From an uncultured Desulfomonile sp. (GTDB lineage Bacteria > Desulfobacterota > Desulfomonilia > Desulfomonilales > Desulfomonilaceae): a stretch of DNA of 7,581 nt. The stretch is taken from positions 1 to 7,581 of the forward strand of contig CAINUH010000553.1 of NCBI GenBank assembly GCA_903853735.1, written 5' to 3'. The position numbers were made by a program, and so were the translations under genes. Below the pieces are notes generated by a model that saw only the letters and a program-made list of their open reading frames with translations, was not told the DNA's origin and searched no databases. Each line of letters opens with the position of its first letter. Position 1 is the stretch's first letter. Below are positions 1 to 6,854 of this stretch, piece by piece.

Positions 1-767
1 CTGGTCAGGATGCCCACACGTACGAGTTGTCCCCTAAAATGGTAACGGAACTGGCTGGAGCTAGGGTGTTCTTCGGGCTGGGTCTCCAGTTTGAAACCGC
101 TATCGTCAAGAAGATCACCCCAATCTTTGACAAATTGGAGGTGGTTGACACGACAAGAGGTATACCTTTTCGTGCCTTTCAGGAGGAAGAAGAGCACGAA
201 CACGGGGTGCAGGACCGGCACGAGGAAGCGATCCAGGGCCCGGAACACCACAACAGGGGAGAGAGCGATCCTCACGTGTGGATGGATCCAAAGTTGGTAA
301 AAATCCAGGCATCCAATATTGCCAACGCCCTTATCCGAATTGATCCCTCGAATTCATCCGAGTACGCCAAGAATTTGGCGGAGTTTCAGGCGGAACTCGA
401 CGAGTTGGATCTCGAGTTATCCAGAGCCCTGGCTCCTGTGAGAGGGCAAAGGTTGTATGTCTATCATCCGGGGTACGGATATTTTGCAGATGCTTACGGC
501 CTGCAGCAGGTTTCCGTTGAGACGGGCGGAAAAGAACCCAGCGCAAGACACCTCGCATCACTCATAAGAAGAGCCAAGAAAGACGGTGCGACAGTCATCT
601 TCGTACAACCGCAGTTTTCCAGAAAGAGTGCTGAAGCCTTGGCTAATGCCATAGGAGGCGTTGTTATACCGATCGATCCCTTGGCAAGAGACTACATGAG
701 CAACATGAAGCAAATAGCTGTAAGAGTCAAGAGTGCATTGGAGGGCCGGAAGGATCGCTCACAATAA
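1..767 (+). CDS. znuA: Zinc-type ABC transporter, periplasmic metal-binding protein (ZnuA-like), 5' end missing
   Basis: Partial gene: the frame is open to the left edge (first full codon at 3), so the TTG at 27 is an internal Leu and not a start. About 254 residues are present; the signal peptide and first part of the N-terminal lobe lie outside. The family (cluster A-I solute-binding proteins) holds one metal ion between two lobes. All four ligand positions can be seen: His in DAHTYE (codon 15-17), His in DPHVWMDP (273-275), His in YHPGYGYF (465-467) and Asp in IDPLARDY (675-677). Manganese binders usually have Glu at the third position, so His here points to zinc. Before the second ligand lies an acidic, His-rich loop (about bases 180-263, with HEH and HH), typical of ZnuA-type proteins and thought to help collect zinc. 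The C-terminal lobe has the family motifs EPSA, PQFS and DYMSNM. The stop is immediately followed by the znuC-like gene, indicating one operon. Family assignment is firm; zinc rather than another metal is inferred from the ligands. Confidence 0.93.
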   Translation, partial: GQDAHTYELSPKMVTELAGARVFFGLGLQFETAIVKKITPIFDKLEVVDTTRGIPFRAFQEEEEHEHGVQDRHEEAIQGPEHHNRGESDPHVWMDPKLVKIQASNIANALIRIDPSNSSEYAKNLAEFQAELDELDLELSRALAPVRGQRLYVYHPGYGYFADAYGLQQVSVETGGKEPSARHLASLIRRAKKDGATVIFVQPQFSRKSAEALANAIGGVVIPIDPLARDYMSNMKQIAVRVKSALEGRKDRSQ

Positions 768-791
768 TTGCCAATCCTCTGGGGCATTCAC

Positions 792-1571
792 GTGGAGACC
801 ATTTTGGAGGCACAACCGGTAGTTGTTTTAGAAGACCTGTATTTTTCATACGGAAGACACGATGTTCTTGAAGGCGTAAATCTGACCGTAAACCGGCAGG
901 ACTTTGTTTCAATTGTAGGACCAAACGGCGGGGGTAAGACTACGCTGTTGCGGCTCATGCTCGGGCTGTTACATCCAACCAGGGGAGGCGTGAGAATACT
1001 GGGCATGCCGCCGGAAGAAGCCCGCCCCAGAACTGGTTACATGCCTCAGCACGCCATTCTTGACCCGCAGTTTCCGGTGAGTGTGACTGATGTTGTCTTG
1101 ATGGCCCGTCTGGGTCATGGCAGGAGCTTTGGGTCATATTCAGGAATGGACAGGGAGGCGTGTGAAGAAGCTTTGGCCAAGCTGCAGGTGGCGGACCTTC
1201 GCCATGAACATTTTTCATCTTTATCCGGAGGTCAGCGTCAGCGAGTCTTGATAGCAAGGGCTTTGGCTTCGAAGCCTGATCTCTTGCTGTTGGATGAACC
1301 CACTGCAGGTCTTGATCTCACGGTAGAGACCGAACTTTACGATGTCTTGAAAACCATCATGGAAGACTTGACGGTTGTGATGGTCTCACATGATCTTGGG
1401 TTTGTTTCCAGGCTGGTAAACAAGGTAGTATGCGTCAAGCGAAAAGTTGCGGTCCACCCCACCAGCGAAATTACTGGAGAAATCATTAACGAAATGTACG
1501 GGTTTCCTGTGAAAATGGTTAGGCACGATCTGGGAAATTCAGGAGCTTGCCAAAAGTGTATCACTTCCTGA
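792..1571 (+). CDS. znuC: Zinc-type ABC transporter, ATP-binding protein (ZnuC-like)
   Basis: ATPase subunit that binds the cytoplasmic face of the permease and drives metal import by ATP hydrolysis. With the GTG start at 792 it has 259 residues and every ABC motif: Walker A GPNGGGKTT (43-51), Q-loop Gln in GYMPQH (86), signature LSGGQRQR (144-151), Walker B LLLLDEP (164-170), D-loop AGLD and the switch His in VSHD (200). The segment HPTSEITGEIINEMYG near the C-terminus is typical of metal-type (ZnuC/MntB-like) ATPases. The start is uncertain. GTG 792 has a G-rich stretch (781-784) upstream; TTG 804 has GGAG 6 bases upstream; TTG 768 abuts the znuA stop, but its nearest AGGA is 13 bases away. 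Conserved sequence begins only near residue 10 of the 792 version, so all three are possible. The tail ends in GACQKCITS, a CxxC pair encoded where the next gene's ribosome-binding site and start lie. The gene overlaps the permease gene by 16 bases. Confidence 0.93.
   Translation: METILEAQPVVVLEDLYFSYGRHDVLEGVNLTVNRQDFVSIVGPNGGGKTTLLRLMLGLLHPTRGGVRILGMPPEEARPRTGYMPQHAILDPQFPVSVTDVVLMARLGHGRSFGSYSGMDREACEEALAKLQVADLRHEHFSSLSGGQRQRVLIARALASKPDLLLLDEPTAGLDLTVETELYDVLKTIMEDLTVVMVSHDLGFVSRLVNKVVCVKRKVAVHPTSEITGEIINEMYGFPVKMVRHDLGNSGACQKCITS
1541..1558 (+). promoter_or_regulatory. Ribosome-binding site and GTG start of znuB, inside znuC
   Basis: AGGAG at 1541-1545 is followed by 10 bases and GTG at 1556. 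This decides the permease start over the upstream in-frame TTG (1547). The site lies within the last codons of the ATPase gene, so the two genes are probably translationally coupled. Confidence 0.7.
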
Positions 1572-2407
1572 ACGATTTGCTGCAATTCAGTTTTCTCCAA
1601 CAGGCGCTTTTGAGCGGAATCCTGGCCAGTGTGGCGTGTGGAGTGATTGGAACGTTCGTGGTTGTCAGGCGCATCACCTACATTGCGGGTGGGATTTCGC
1701 ATACGGTTTTGGGAGGCATGGGAGCGGCTCTTTATTTCCAAAGCGTATATCGATGGGACGGATTTAACCCGATTTACGGAGCCGTGGCAGCGGCCCTCGT
1801 GGCGGCCATAATCATAGGTCTGGTCAGTTTGAGAGCCAAACAGAGGGAAGATACGGTGATCGGGGCTTTGTGGGCGGTAGGAATGGCTGTGGGCATCCTT
1901 TTTATATCACAGACACCCGGTTACAACACGGATCTCATGAGCTACCTGTTCGGCAACATACTCCTGGTTTCGGTTGATGACCTTTGGCTTTTGGCCGCAC
2001 TCGACATACTCGTTCTGGGCATGGGTTTCATTTTCTATAACCAGTTCTTGGCAGTATGTTTCGACGAAGAGTTCGCGCGGGTGCGAGGCCTTCGGGTAGA
2101 CCTGTATTACCTCTTGCTGCTGTGCTTGACGTCCCTCACGGTCGTAGTGCTCGTAACTGTGGTCGGAATAGTTATGGTGATCGCTCTGTTGACACTGCCG
2201 ACTGCAATAGCCGGTTTTTTGTCCAAGAGTCTCAAGCACATGATGGCCGTCTCGGCCGGCTTGTGTATGATATTTACTACATCCGGCCTTGTTTTGAGCT
2301 ACGGCCCCAACTATCCCACCGGCGCCACCACGATCTTGATCGCGGGGGCGGCGTATCTTGTGTTCATCATAGTCAAGGGCATGGGAAACCTTAGGCGCTC
2401 GGCTTAG
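1556..2407 (+). CDS. znuB: Zinc-type ABC transporter, permease (ZnuB-like, ABC-3 family)
   Basis: Inner-membrane channel subunit of the metal importer, 283 residues from GTG 1556. This is close to the usual ABC-3 family length of about 260-290. The N-terminus has the family's first membrane helix followed by VVVRRITYIAGGISH and the Gly-rich LGGMGA. Further hydrophobic helices follow, at about residues 71-92, 98-120, 126-163 (likely two), and from about 180 to the end in several passes. The cytoplasmic segment FDEEFARVRGLRVD fits the coupling loop that contacts the ATPase. I prefer GTG 1556 because AGGAG (1541-1545) is 10 bases upstream; the in-frame TTG at 1547 has that site only 1 base away. 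The gene begins inside znuC (16-base overlap), so translational coupling is likely. As with the other two subunits, zinc is inferred from the binding protein. No convincing terminator follows. Confidence 0.93.
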   Translation: MYHFLNDLLQFSFLQQALLSGILASVACGVIGTFVVVRRITYIAGGISHTVLGGMGAALYFQSVYRWDGFNPIYGAVAAALVAAIIIGLVSLRAKQREDTVIGALWAVGMAVGILFISQTPGYNTDLMSYLFGNILLVSVDDLWLLAALDILVLGMGFIFYNQFLAVCFDEEFARVRGLRVDLYYLLLLCLTSLTVVVLVTVVGIVMVIALLTLPTAIAGFLSKSLKHMMAVSAGLCMIFTTSGLVLSYGPNYPTGATTILIAGAAYLVFIIVKGMGNLRRSA

Positions 2408-2566
2408 AAATTGCAGCCTGGAAAAGCCCATCGTGCTTTCTTCAGTTGTTGAGAACCGAGAAACAAGACGAGCTTGTCGATCAGCCTGCCACTGGGAGGG
2501 TTCAGCAACATTTTCCGCATACCACACGTGGCTAATTGTGCTTCTCCGCCAATCGGTCTGTGTCGG

Positions 2567-2595
2567 TTGACATTTTTGGAAATCATCTTTAAGCT
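2567..2595 (+). promoter_or_regulatory. Candidate sigma-70-type promoter for the exported-protein gene
   Basis: A perfect -35 hexamer TTGACA (2567-2572) is followed by weak -10 candidates: TTTAAG at 2588-2593 (15-base spacer, 4 of 6 matches to TATAAT) or TAAGCT at 2590-2595 (17-base spacer, 3 of 6). It is well placed for the gene starting at 2632. It would give this gene its own transcription, separate from the zinc operon. The rest of the spacer 2408-2631 shows no gene, RNA or clear terminator; only a weak 5-bp stem (2423-2427 with 2435-2439) was seen. Confidence 0.4.
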
Positions 2596-2631
2596 TAGGC
2601 ACCTTTGTTGTATGTTACGGGAGGGAGCAAA

Positions 2632-3402
2632 ATGAACAGAGTCGTAGTCATCGGACTTGTGTGTTTAATGGCCTTTGCTCAGATTGGATGGTGCAATGGA
2701 TCTCGGAGGCAGGCTCCGGCCAAAGAATGTTCTGAAGGCTTTGTGGATATCATTGTGGACATTGTTACCGCCCCGTGTAGTCTCTTGGCTGCTTGCCTGA
2801 GCTTTGGAGTCGACAGTTTGCCTTTTTCTGGTTCGCCAAGAACATCAATAGCTGCACCGACAAAAAAGATTTCCGAGGTTTCACGCAGCGACATTTCCCC
2901 TGGCAAGACAACCGGCGCTCCTCTGCCTCAAACAAAAAGAACAGCCGACCAGAACGTGTCTGATGCTGATTCGCGGCAGGCTTCACCACCTGTAAGGATG
3001 GAGAAGTATACTCCCCAGGAGAAACCCTTGTCGACGGATAGTTCGAGGCGGGAGACCGGCTTGCCGTCTTCCGGGTCTGCGTCATCAACTCCAGTACCGA
3101 AACAAGCTGCCGGAACAGAGCGGCCTTCAGCCGTCCAACCAGGCCAGGAACTTCTTGAGAAACTTCCCGGTGACAAGTATCAGCCGCCAAAGGCGAATGT
3201 TACTGCCCAGCCTTCCGGTGCAAGAGTGGAACAACTGTCGCCCGCCAAGGCGGATCAACCGGTATCTTCACAACCTCGGGGACCTGAAACTGCAAAAACG
3301 GACAAGAGCAAGCCGAGCAAATCGGGAAAGAGCAGGTATGGTTCACCGTGTATGCCGGTTTATCCAGTCTATCCATGCCGGCCCGGACCTTTCTTCCGCT
3401 GA
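2632..3402 (+). CDS. Unrecognised exported protein, Pro/Ser/Lys-rich with Cys-containing ends
   Basis: I do not recognise this family. The ATG at 2632 has a strong ribosome-binding site (GGGAGGGAG, 2619-2627) and gives 256 residues; the TTG at 2605 in the same frame lies upstream of that site and is not used. Residues 1-23 form a typical signal peptide: MNR, a hydrophobic core, and possible cleavage after AFA (16) or after CNG (23). There is no proper lipobox. Residues 33-66 are moderately hydrophobic with Cys 33, 49 and 55 and could be a small folded or membrane-contacting unit. Residues about 67-235 are low-complexity, rich in Ser, Pro, Lys, Gln and Thr with scattered charges, and almost certainly disordered. 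The C-terminus (238-256) has Cys 240 and Cys 249 around MPVYPVYP, with PFFR at the end. The protein probably acts in the periplasm or at the envelope. It follows the zinc operon on the same strand but 224 bases later and with its own candidate promoter, so a link to zinc uptake is not shown. Confidence 0.75.
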   Translation: MNRVVVIGLVCLMAFAQIGWCNGSRRQAPAKECSEGFVDIIVDIVTAPCSLLAACLSFGVDSLPFSGSPRTSIAAPTKKISEVSRSDISPGKTTGAPLPQTKRTADQNVSDADSRQASPPVRMEKYTPQEKPLSTDSSRRETGLPSSGSASSTPVPKQAAGTERPSAVQPGQELLEKLPGDKYQPPKANVTAQPSGARVEQLSPAKADQPVSSQPRGPETAKTDKSKPSKSGKSRYGSPCMPVYPVYPCRPGPFFR

Positions 3403-3417
3403 TGATTTGAACTGAAT

Positions 3418-3450
3418 GGCTGCGAGTGGTATTGACCAGAACTCGCAGCC
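3418..3450. terminator. Hairpin between convergent genes, probable shared terminator
   Basis: GGCTGCGAGT (3418-3427) and ACTCGCAGCC (3441-3450) form a perfect 10-bp GC-rich stem with a 13-base loop. It lies 15 bases after the stop of the exported-protein gene and 30 bases beyond the carB stop on the other strand. The T-run that normally follows is poor on both strands (GGCTTCCTT on the plus side), so termination could be weak or factor-assisted. Confidence 0.6.
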
Positions 3451-3480
3451 GGCTTCCTTGGGGACCTGCCACTCCTCGTG

Positions 3481-6400
3481 TCACCGTATGTCTGCGTGAT
3501 AGCTCTGTAGCGATCTAACTCTCCCGTGTCCACCTTGGTATGCTCGAACACCTTCCGCTGCAGCAATGGCAGCGGCCATCGTAGTTACATAAGGGACCTT
3601 ATGCTTGATGGCGGCTTTGCGAATGAGCGAGTTCTCAGTTTTTCCCAATTTTCCACTTGGCGTGTTTATGACGAGATGAATTTGCCCGTTTTTTATGGCA
3701 TCTACTATGTCGGGCCGGGATTCATGGACATCGCCGATTCGCTCGCAATCCAAGCCGTTATGTGCAAGGTAGGAGTAGGTACCACCGGTTGCCGCGATCT
3801 TGAAACCCAGCTCACTAAACTGCCTCGCCACCTCCAGCACAGCCGACCTTTCGGGCTCGGACACCGTGATTACGACTGTGCCGTGGGATGGCAATCGCTG
3901 CTGAGCGGCTTCCTGAGCTTTATAAAAGGCGAGACCAAAAGAATCCGCCAGTCCGAGCACTTCGCCCGTGGACCTCATTTCAGGCCCCAGCACCGGGTCG
4001 ACTTCCGGAAACATATTGAAAGGAAAGACAGCCTCCTTGACTCCGTAGTGGGTGATGGTATGGGGACTCAAAGCGATATCGGCCAGTTTTTTTCCTAAGA
4101 TCAGCCTGGTGGCAACCCTGGCCATTGGTATGTTGCACACTTTGGACACAATGGGGACGGTTCGCGATGCCCTGGGATTAGCTTCCAGGATGTACACCGT
4201 ATCGTTGGCAATTGCGTACTGGATGTTCATCAGGCCAACCACCTGAAGCTCAATAGCAATCTTCCTCGTGTAATCACAGATGGTCTCTATGTGTTTTGCA
4301 GGTATGCTGATGGGCGGTATTACGCAGGCGGAATCACCTGAATGTATGCCGGCAAGTTCTATGTGTTCCATTACTGCAGGTACAAAAGCGTCGGTGCCGT
4401 CTGCAACTGCATCCGCCTCTGCTTCAATCGCATTTTCCAGGAATCTGTCTATGAGTATGGGACGCTCCGGACTAACCTCTACCGCGGCTGCAACGTAATG
4501 CCTGAGCATTTCTTCATCTCGGATCACTTCCATAGCCCGTCCGCCCAAGACATAGGACGGTCTCACCATGAGAGGATAACCAATTCTATCCGCCACCCGA
4601 ATTGCTTCCGTAAGATTCGCTGCCATACCGGATTCCGGTTGAGGTATGCCCAGCTTGCGCATCATGTGCCTAAAACGGTCCCGGTCTTCGGCAAGATCTA
4701 TGGAGTCCGGGGATGTCCCCAGGATTCTTACGCCTGCTGCCGCCAGTTCATTGGCTATGTTCAGCGGGGTTTGGCCCCCGAACTGCACGATGATCCCCTC
4801 AGGTTTCTCTTTATGGTAGATGCTCAGCACATCCTCTACGGTGAGAGGCTCGAAATAAAGTTTGTCCGACGTATCGTAGTCTGTGGAAACCGTCTCGGGG
4901 TTGCAGTTGACCATGATGGATTCAAAACCTTCTTCCCGGAGAGCAAAGGCTGCATGAACACAGCAGTAGTCAAATTCGATCCCCTGGCCTATCCGGTTCG
5001 GGCCCCCTCCCAGGACCATCACCTTGCGCCTTGAGCTGGTCTCCATCTGGTCCGGGGCATTGTAAGTTGAGAAATAGTACGCTGCATTCTCGACTCCGCT
5101 TACCGGCACCGGCTCCCAGGACTCGACCACGCCCAGAGATTCCCGCTGGTTTCTGAGAGCATGTTCTTTTGTATCCAGAAGCTTGGAAAGGTATCGGTCG
5201 GAGAAACCGTCTTTCTTGGCCCGTTCCAACAGGGCGTCCGGTATGGTTTTCCCCCTGAATCTGATTATTTCCTCTTCAATCTCCACTAATTCCTTCATTT
5301 GTTGAATGAACCAAGGTTTTATATGCGTTCTTGCATAAAGTTCATCTATGGAAACCCCTTTTCGCAAAGCCTCATACATAATGAACTGTCTCTCGCTGGA
5401 GGGTTCTGCCAGCATGGCCATCAGTTGATCAACGGATCGTTCGTGAAAGTCTTTTGCAAAGCCGAGGCCATAACGGCCTATCTCAAGAGATCTGATAGAT
5501 TTCTGGAATGCCTCCTTGTACGTCTTGCCGATGCTCATAACCTCGCCCACAGCCTTCATCTGAGTCCCAAGTTTGTCTTGAGCCCCCGCGAACTTCTCAA
5601 ACGCCCACCTCGGGAATTTGACTACTACGTAATCGCCCCAGGGCGTGTACTTTTCCAGCGTGCCTTCTCTCCAGTATGGGATTTCGTCAAGCGTCATTCC
5701 CCCTGCCAGCATTGCGGAGATCAGCGCTATTGGAAAACCTGTTGCTTTCGAGGCGAGAGCCGATGATCTTGAGGTTCTAGGATTAATCTCTATAACGACT
5801 ACCCTTCCTGTTCGAGGATCATGGGCAAACTGTATATTTGTGCCTCCGATCACTTTTATTGCCTCAACAATGTCGTAAGAATGCTTCTGGAGGCGTCTCT
5901 GCAATTCCGGGTCAATTGTCAGCATCGGGGCGGTGCAGTAAGAATCCCCGGTGTGAACCCCCATAGCATCGACATTTTCTATAAAACATACAGTTATCAT
6001 TTGATTTTTCTCGTCACGAACCACCTCGAGTTCGAGTTCTTCCCATCCAAGAACCGACTCCTCTACAAGTATTTGTCCGACGAGACTGGCTGCGATGCCG
6101 CGCGCAGCTATGGTGCGCAGTTCCTCGACGTTGTAGACCAGTCCCCCACCTGTCCCTCCCATGGTATAGGCTGGACGAATTACTACCGGATATCCAAGTC
6201 TATTCGCAATCCGCTCAGCCTCCTCAACGCTGTAAGCGGGATCGCTTTGCGGCATTTCAATCCCCAGCCGGTTCATGGTGTCCTTGAAAGCTATCCTATC
6301 CTCTCCCCTCTCGATTGCATCAACCTCGACTCCAATGATCCGAACCCCATACTTGTCCAAGACCCCGGACTTGGCCAACTCTGACGTCAGATTAAGCCCT

Positions 6401-6681
6401 GATTGGCCTCCTAGATTCGGAAGCAAGGCATCCGGACGCTCCCGCTCGATTATCTCAGTCATGGTCCCCAGATTCAGGGGTTCAACGTATGTGAAATCGG
6501 CCATTTCCGGGTCCGTCATAATGGTTGCCGGGTTGGAATTTACCAGGACAATCTGGTAGCCGAGTTTCCTCAAGGCCTTGCAAGCCTGTGTTCCGGAATA
6601 ATCGAATTCGCAGGCCTGGCCTATGATGATTGGGCCGGATCCTATAATCATAACTTTTTTGATATTATCTCGACGCGGCAT
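3481..6681 (-). CDS. carB: Carbamoyl-phosphate synthase, large (synthetase) subunit CarB
   Basis: Makes carbamoyl phosphate from bicarbonate, two ATP and ammonia supplied by the glutaminase subunit CarA, feeding pyrimidine and arginine synthesis in the cytoplasm. The start at 6681 (MPRRDNIKKV) is supported by GAGGGG (6688-6693) 6 bases upstream and by the family N-terminus; an open frame continues 45 codons further but looks non-coding. Length is 1066 residues against 1073 in E. coli, and all parts are present: carboxyphosphate half about 1-400 (IIGSGPIIIGQ 12-22, ATP-grasp loop MGGTGGG 174-180, metal-site EINPR 298-302), oligomerisation region about 401-550, carbamoyl-phosphate half about 551-930 (VLGGGPNRIGQG 556-567, EANPR 833-837), and the MGS-like allosteric domain from about 935 (AATGGT, NTPSG). 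The first half has DSYCTAPMLTI and TPWGDYVVVKF where E. coli has DSITVAPAQTL and EPSIDYVVTKI. At residue 984 an Asp stands where E. coli has Lys993. No carA is adjacent in the window. Confidence 0.97.
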   Translation of the reverse strand: MPRRDNIKKVMIIGSGPIIIGQACEFDYSGTQACKALRKLGYQIVLVNSNPATIMTDPEMADFTYVEPLNLGTMTEIIERERPDALLPNLGGQSGLNLTSELAKSGVLDKYGVRIIGVEVDAIERGEDRIAFKDTMNRLGIEMPQSDPAYSVEEAERIANRLGYPVVIRPAYTMGGTGGGLVYNVEELRTIAARGIAASLVGQILVEESVLGWEELELEVVRDEKNQMITVCFIENVDAMGVHTGDSYCTAPMLTIDPELQRRLQKHSYDIVEAIKVIGGTNIQFAHDPRTGRVVVIEINPRTSRSSALASKATGFPIALISAMLAGGMTLDEIPYWREGTLEKYTPWGDYVVVKFPRWAFEKFAGAQDKLGTQMKAVGEVMSIGKTYKEAFQKSIRSLEIGRYGLGFAKDFHERSVDQLMAMLAEPSSERQFIMYEALRKGVSIDELYARTHIKPWFIQQMKELVEIEEEIIRFRGKTIPDALLERAKKDGFSDRYLSKLLDTKEHALRNQRESLGVVESWEPVPVSGVENAAYYFSTYNAPDQMETSSRRKVMVLGGGPNRIGQGIEFDYCCVHAAFALREEGFESIMVNCNPETVSTDYDTSDKLYFEPLTVEDVLSIYHKEKPEGIIVQFGGQTPLNIANELAAAGVRILGTSPDSIDLAEDRDRFRHMMRKLGIPQPESGMAANLTEAIRVADRIGYPLMVRPSYVLGGRAMEVIRDEEMLRHYVAAAVEVSPERPILIDRFLENAIEAEADAVADGTDAFVPAVMEHIELAGIHSGDSACVIPPISIPAKHIETICDYTRKIAIELQVVGLMNIQYAIANDTVYILEANPRASRTVPIVSKVCNIPMARVATRLILGKKLADIALSPHTITHYGVKEAVFPFNMFPEVDPVLGPEMRSTGEVLGLADSFGLAFYKAQEAAQQRLPSHGTVVITVSEPERSAVLEVARQFSELGFKIAATGGTYSYLAHNGLDCERIGDVHESRPDIVDAIKNGQIHLVINTPSGKLGKTENSLIRKAAIKHKVPYVTTMAAAIAAAEGVRAYQGGHGRVRSLQSYHADIR

Positions 6682-6749
6682 TCCACACCCCTCATGATTT
6701 ATACTGAGATATTTAACGACATTTAAGCTCTGCTTATAGAGACGTGGGG

Positions 6750-6779
6750 AATATAACAAAGAAAGGAAGGATAGAACAA
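6750..6779 (-). promoter_or_regulatory. Candidate promoter for carB
   Basis: Reading the minus strand, TTGTTC (plus 6774-6779, 3 of 6 matches to TTGACA) is followed after 18 bases by TATATT (plus 6750-6755, 5 of 6 matches to TATAAT). This would start transcription near 6743 and leave a leader of about 60 bases before carB. The leader contains a small stem, TAAGC (6724-6728) with GCTTA (6732-6736). A second -10-like TATAAG (plus 6733-6738) lacks a good -35. No recognisable pyrimidine attenuator is present. Confidence 0.35.
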
Positions 6780-6847
6780 CTGAAATCTTTTTCGGGGTCA
6801 ATTTTGGTGCGGTCACTACTCTTCGAGAACTGACTTGTTGATTTCAG
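6780..6847. repeat. Inverted repeat between the hydrolase gene and carB
   Basis: CTGAAATC (6780-6787) and GATTTCAG (6840-6847) are perfect 8-bp inverted copies separated by 52 bases. On the minus strand the structure begins 7 bases after the hydrolase stop and is followed by a pyrimidine-rich tract (TTGTTCTATCCTTCCTTTC), so it might be a loose terminator. It could also be an operator pair just upstream of the candidate carB promoter, or chance. Confidence 0.3.
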
Positions 6848-6854
6848 CTCCCAG

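Noticed and set aside
27..767. ZnuA-like protein starting at TTG 27
   Set aside because: The frame continues to the left edge and encodes the first metal-ligand motif DAHTYE, so 27 is an internal Leu codon.
2404..2586. Minus-strand frame of 60 codons in the spacer after znuB
   Set aside because: No clear ribosome-binding site, no recognised family, and it overlaps the candidate -35 of the next gene. It could be real but cannot be supported.
1907..2602. Minus-strand frame of 231 codons over znuB and the following spacer
   Set aside because: Mostly antisense to the conserved permease; composition is Gln/His-rich as expected from a shadow frame.
2605..2631. TTG 2605 as start of the exported protein
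   Set aside because: The strong ribosome-binding site (2619-2627) lies downstream of it and serves ATG 2632, which begins a clean signal peptide.
3526..6559. Long plus-strand open frames inside carB (3526-4098, 4342-5034, 5299-5766, 5821-6384)
   Set aside because: They lie wholly antisense to a full-length conserved gene, have no recognisable domains and read as shadows of its codon pattern.
6682..6816. A 45-residue N-terminal extension of CarB starting at GTG 6816
   Set aside because: Family CarB begins at the MPRRDNIKKV-type sequence, which has a good ribosome-binding site. The extension looks unrelated to any CarB and covers the candidate promoter.
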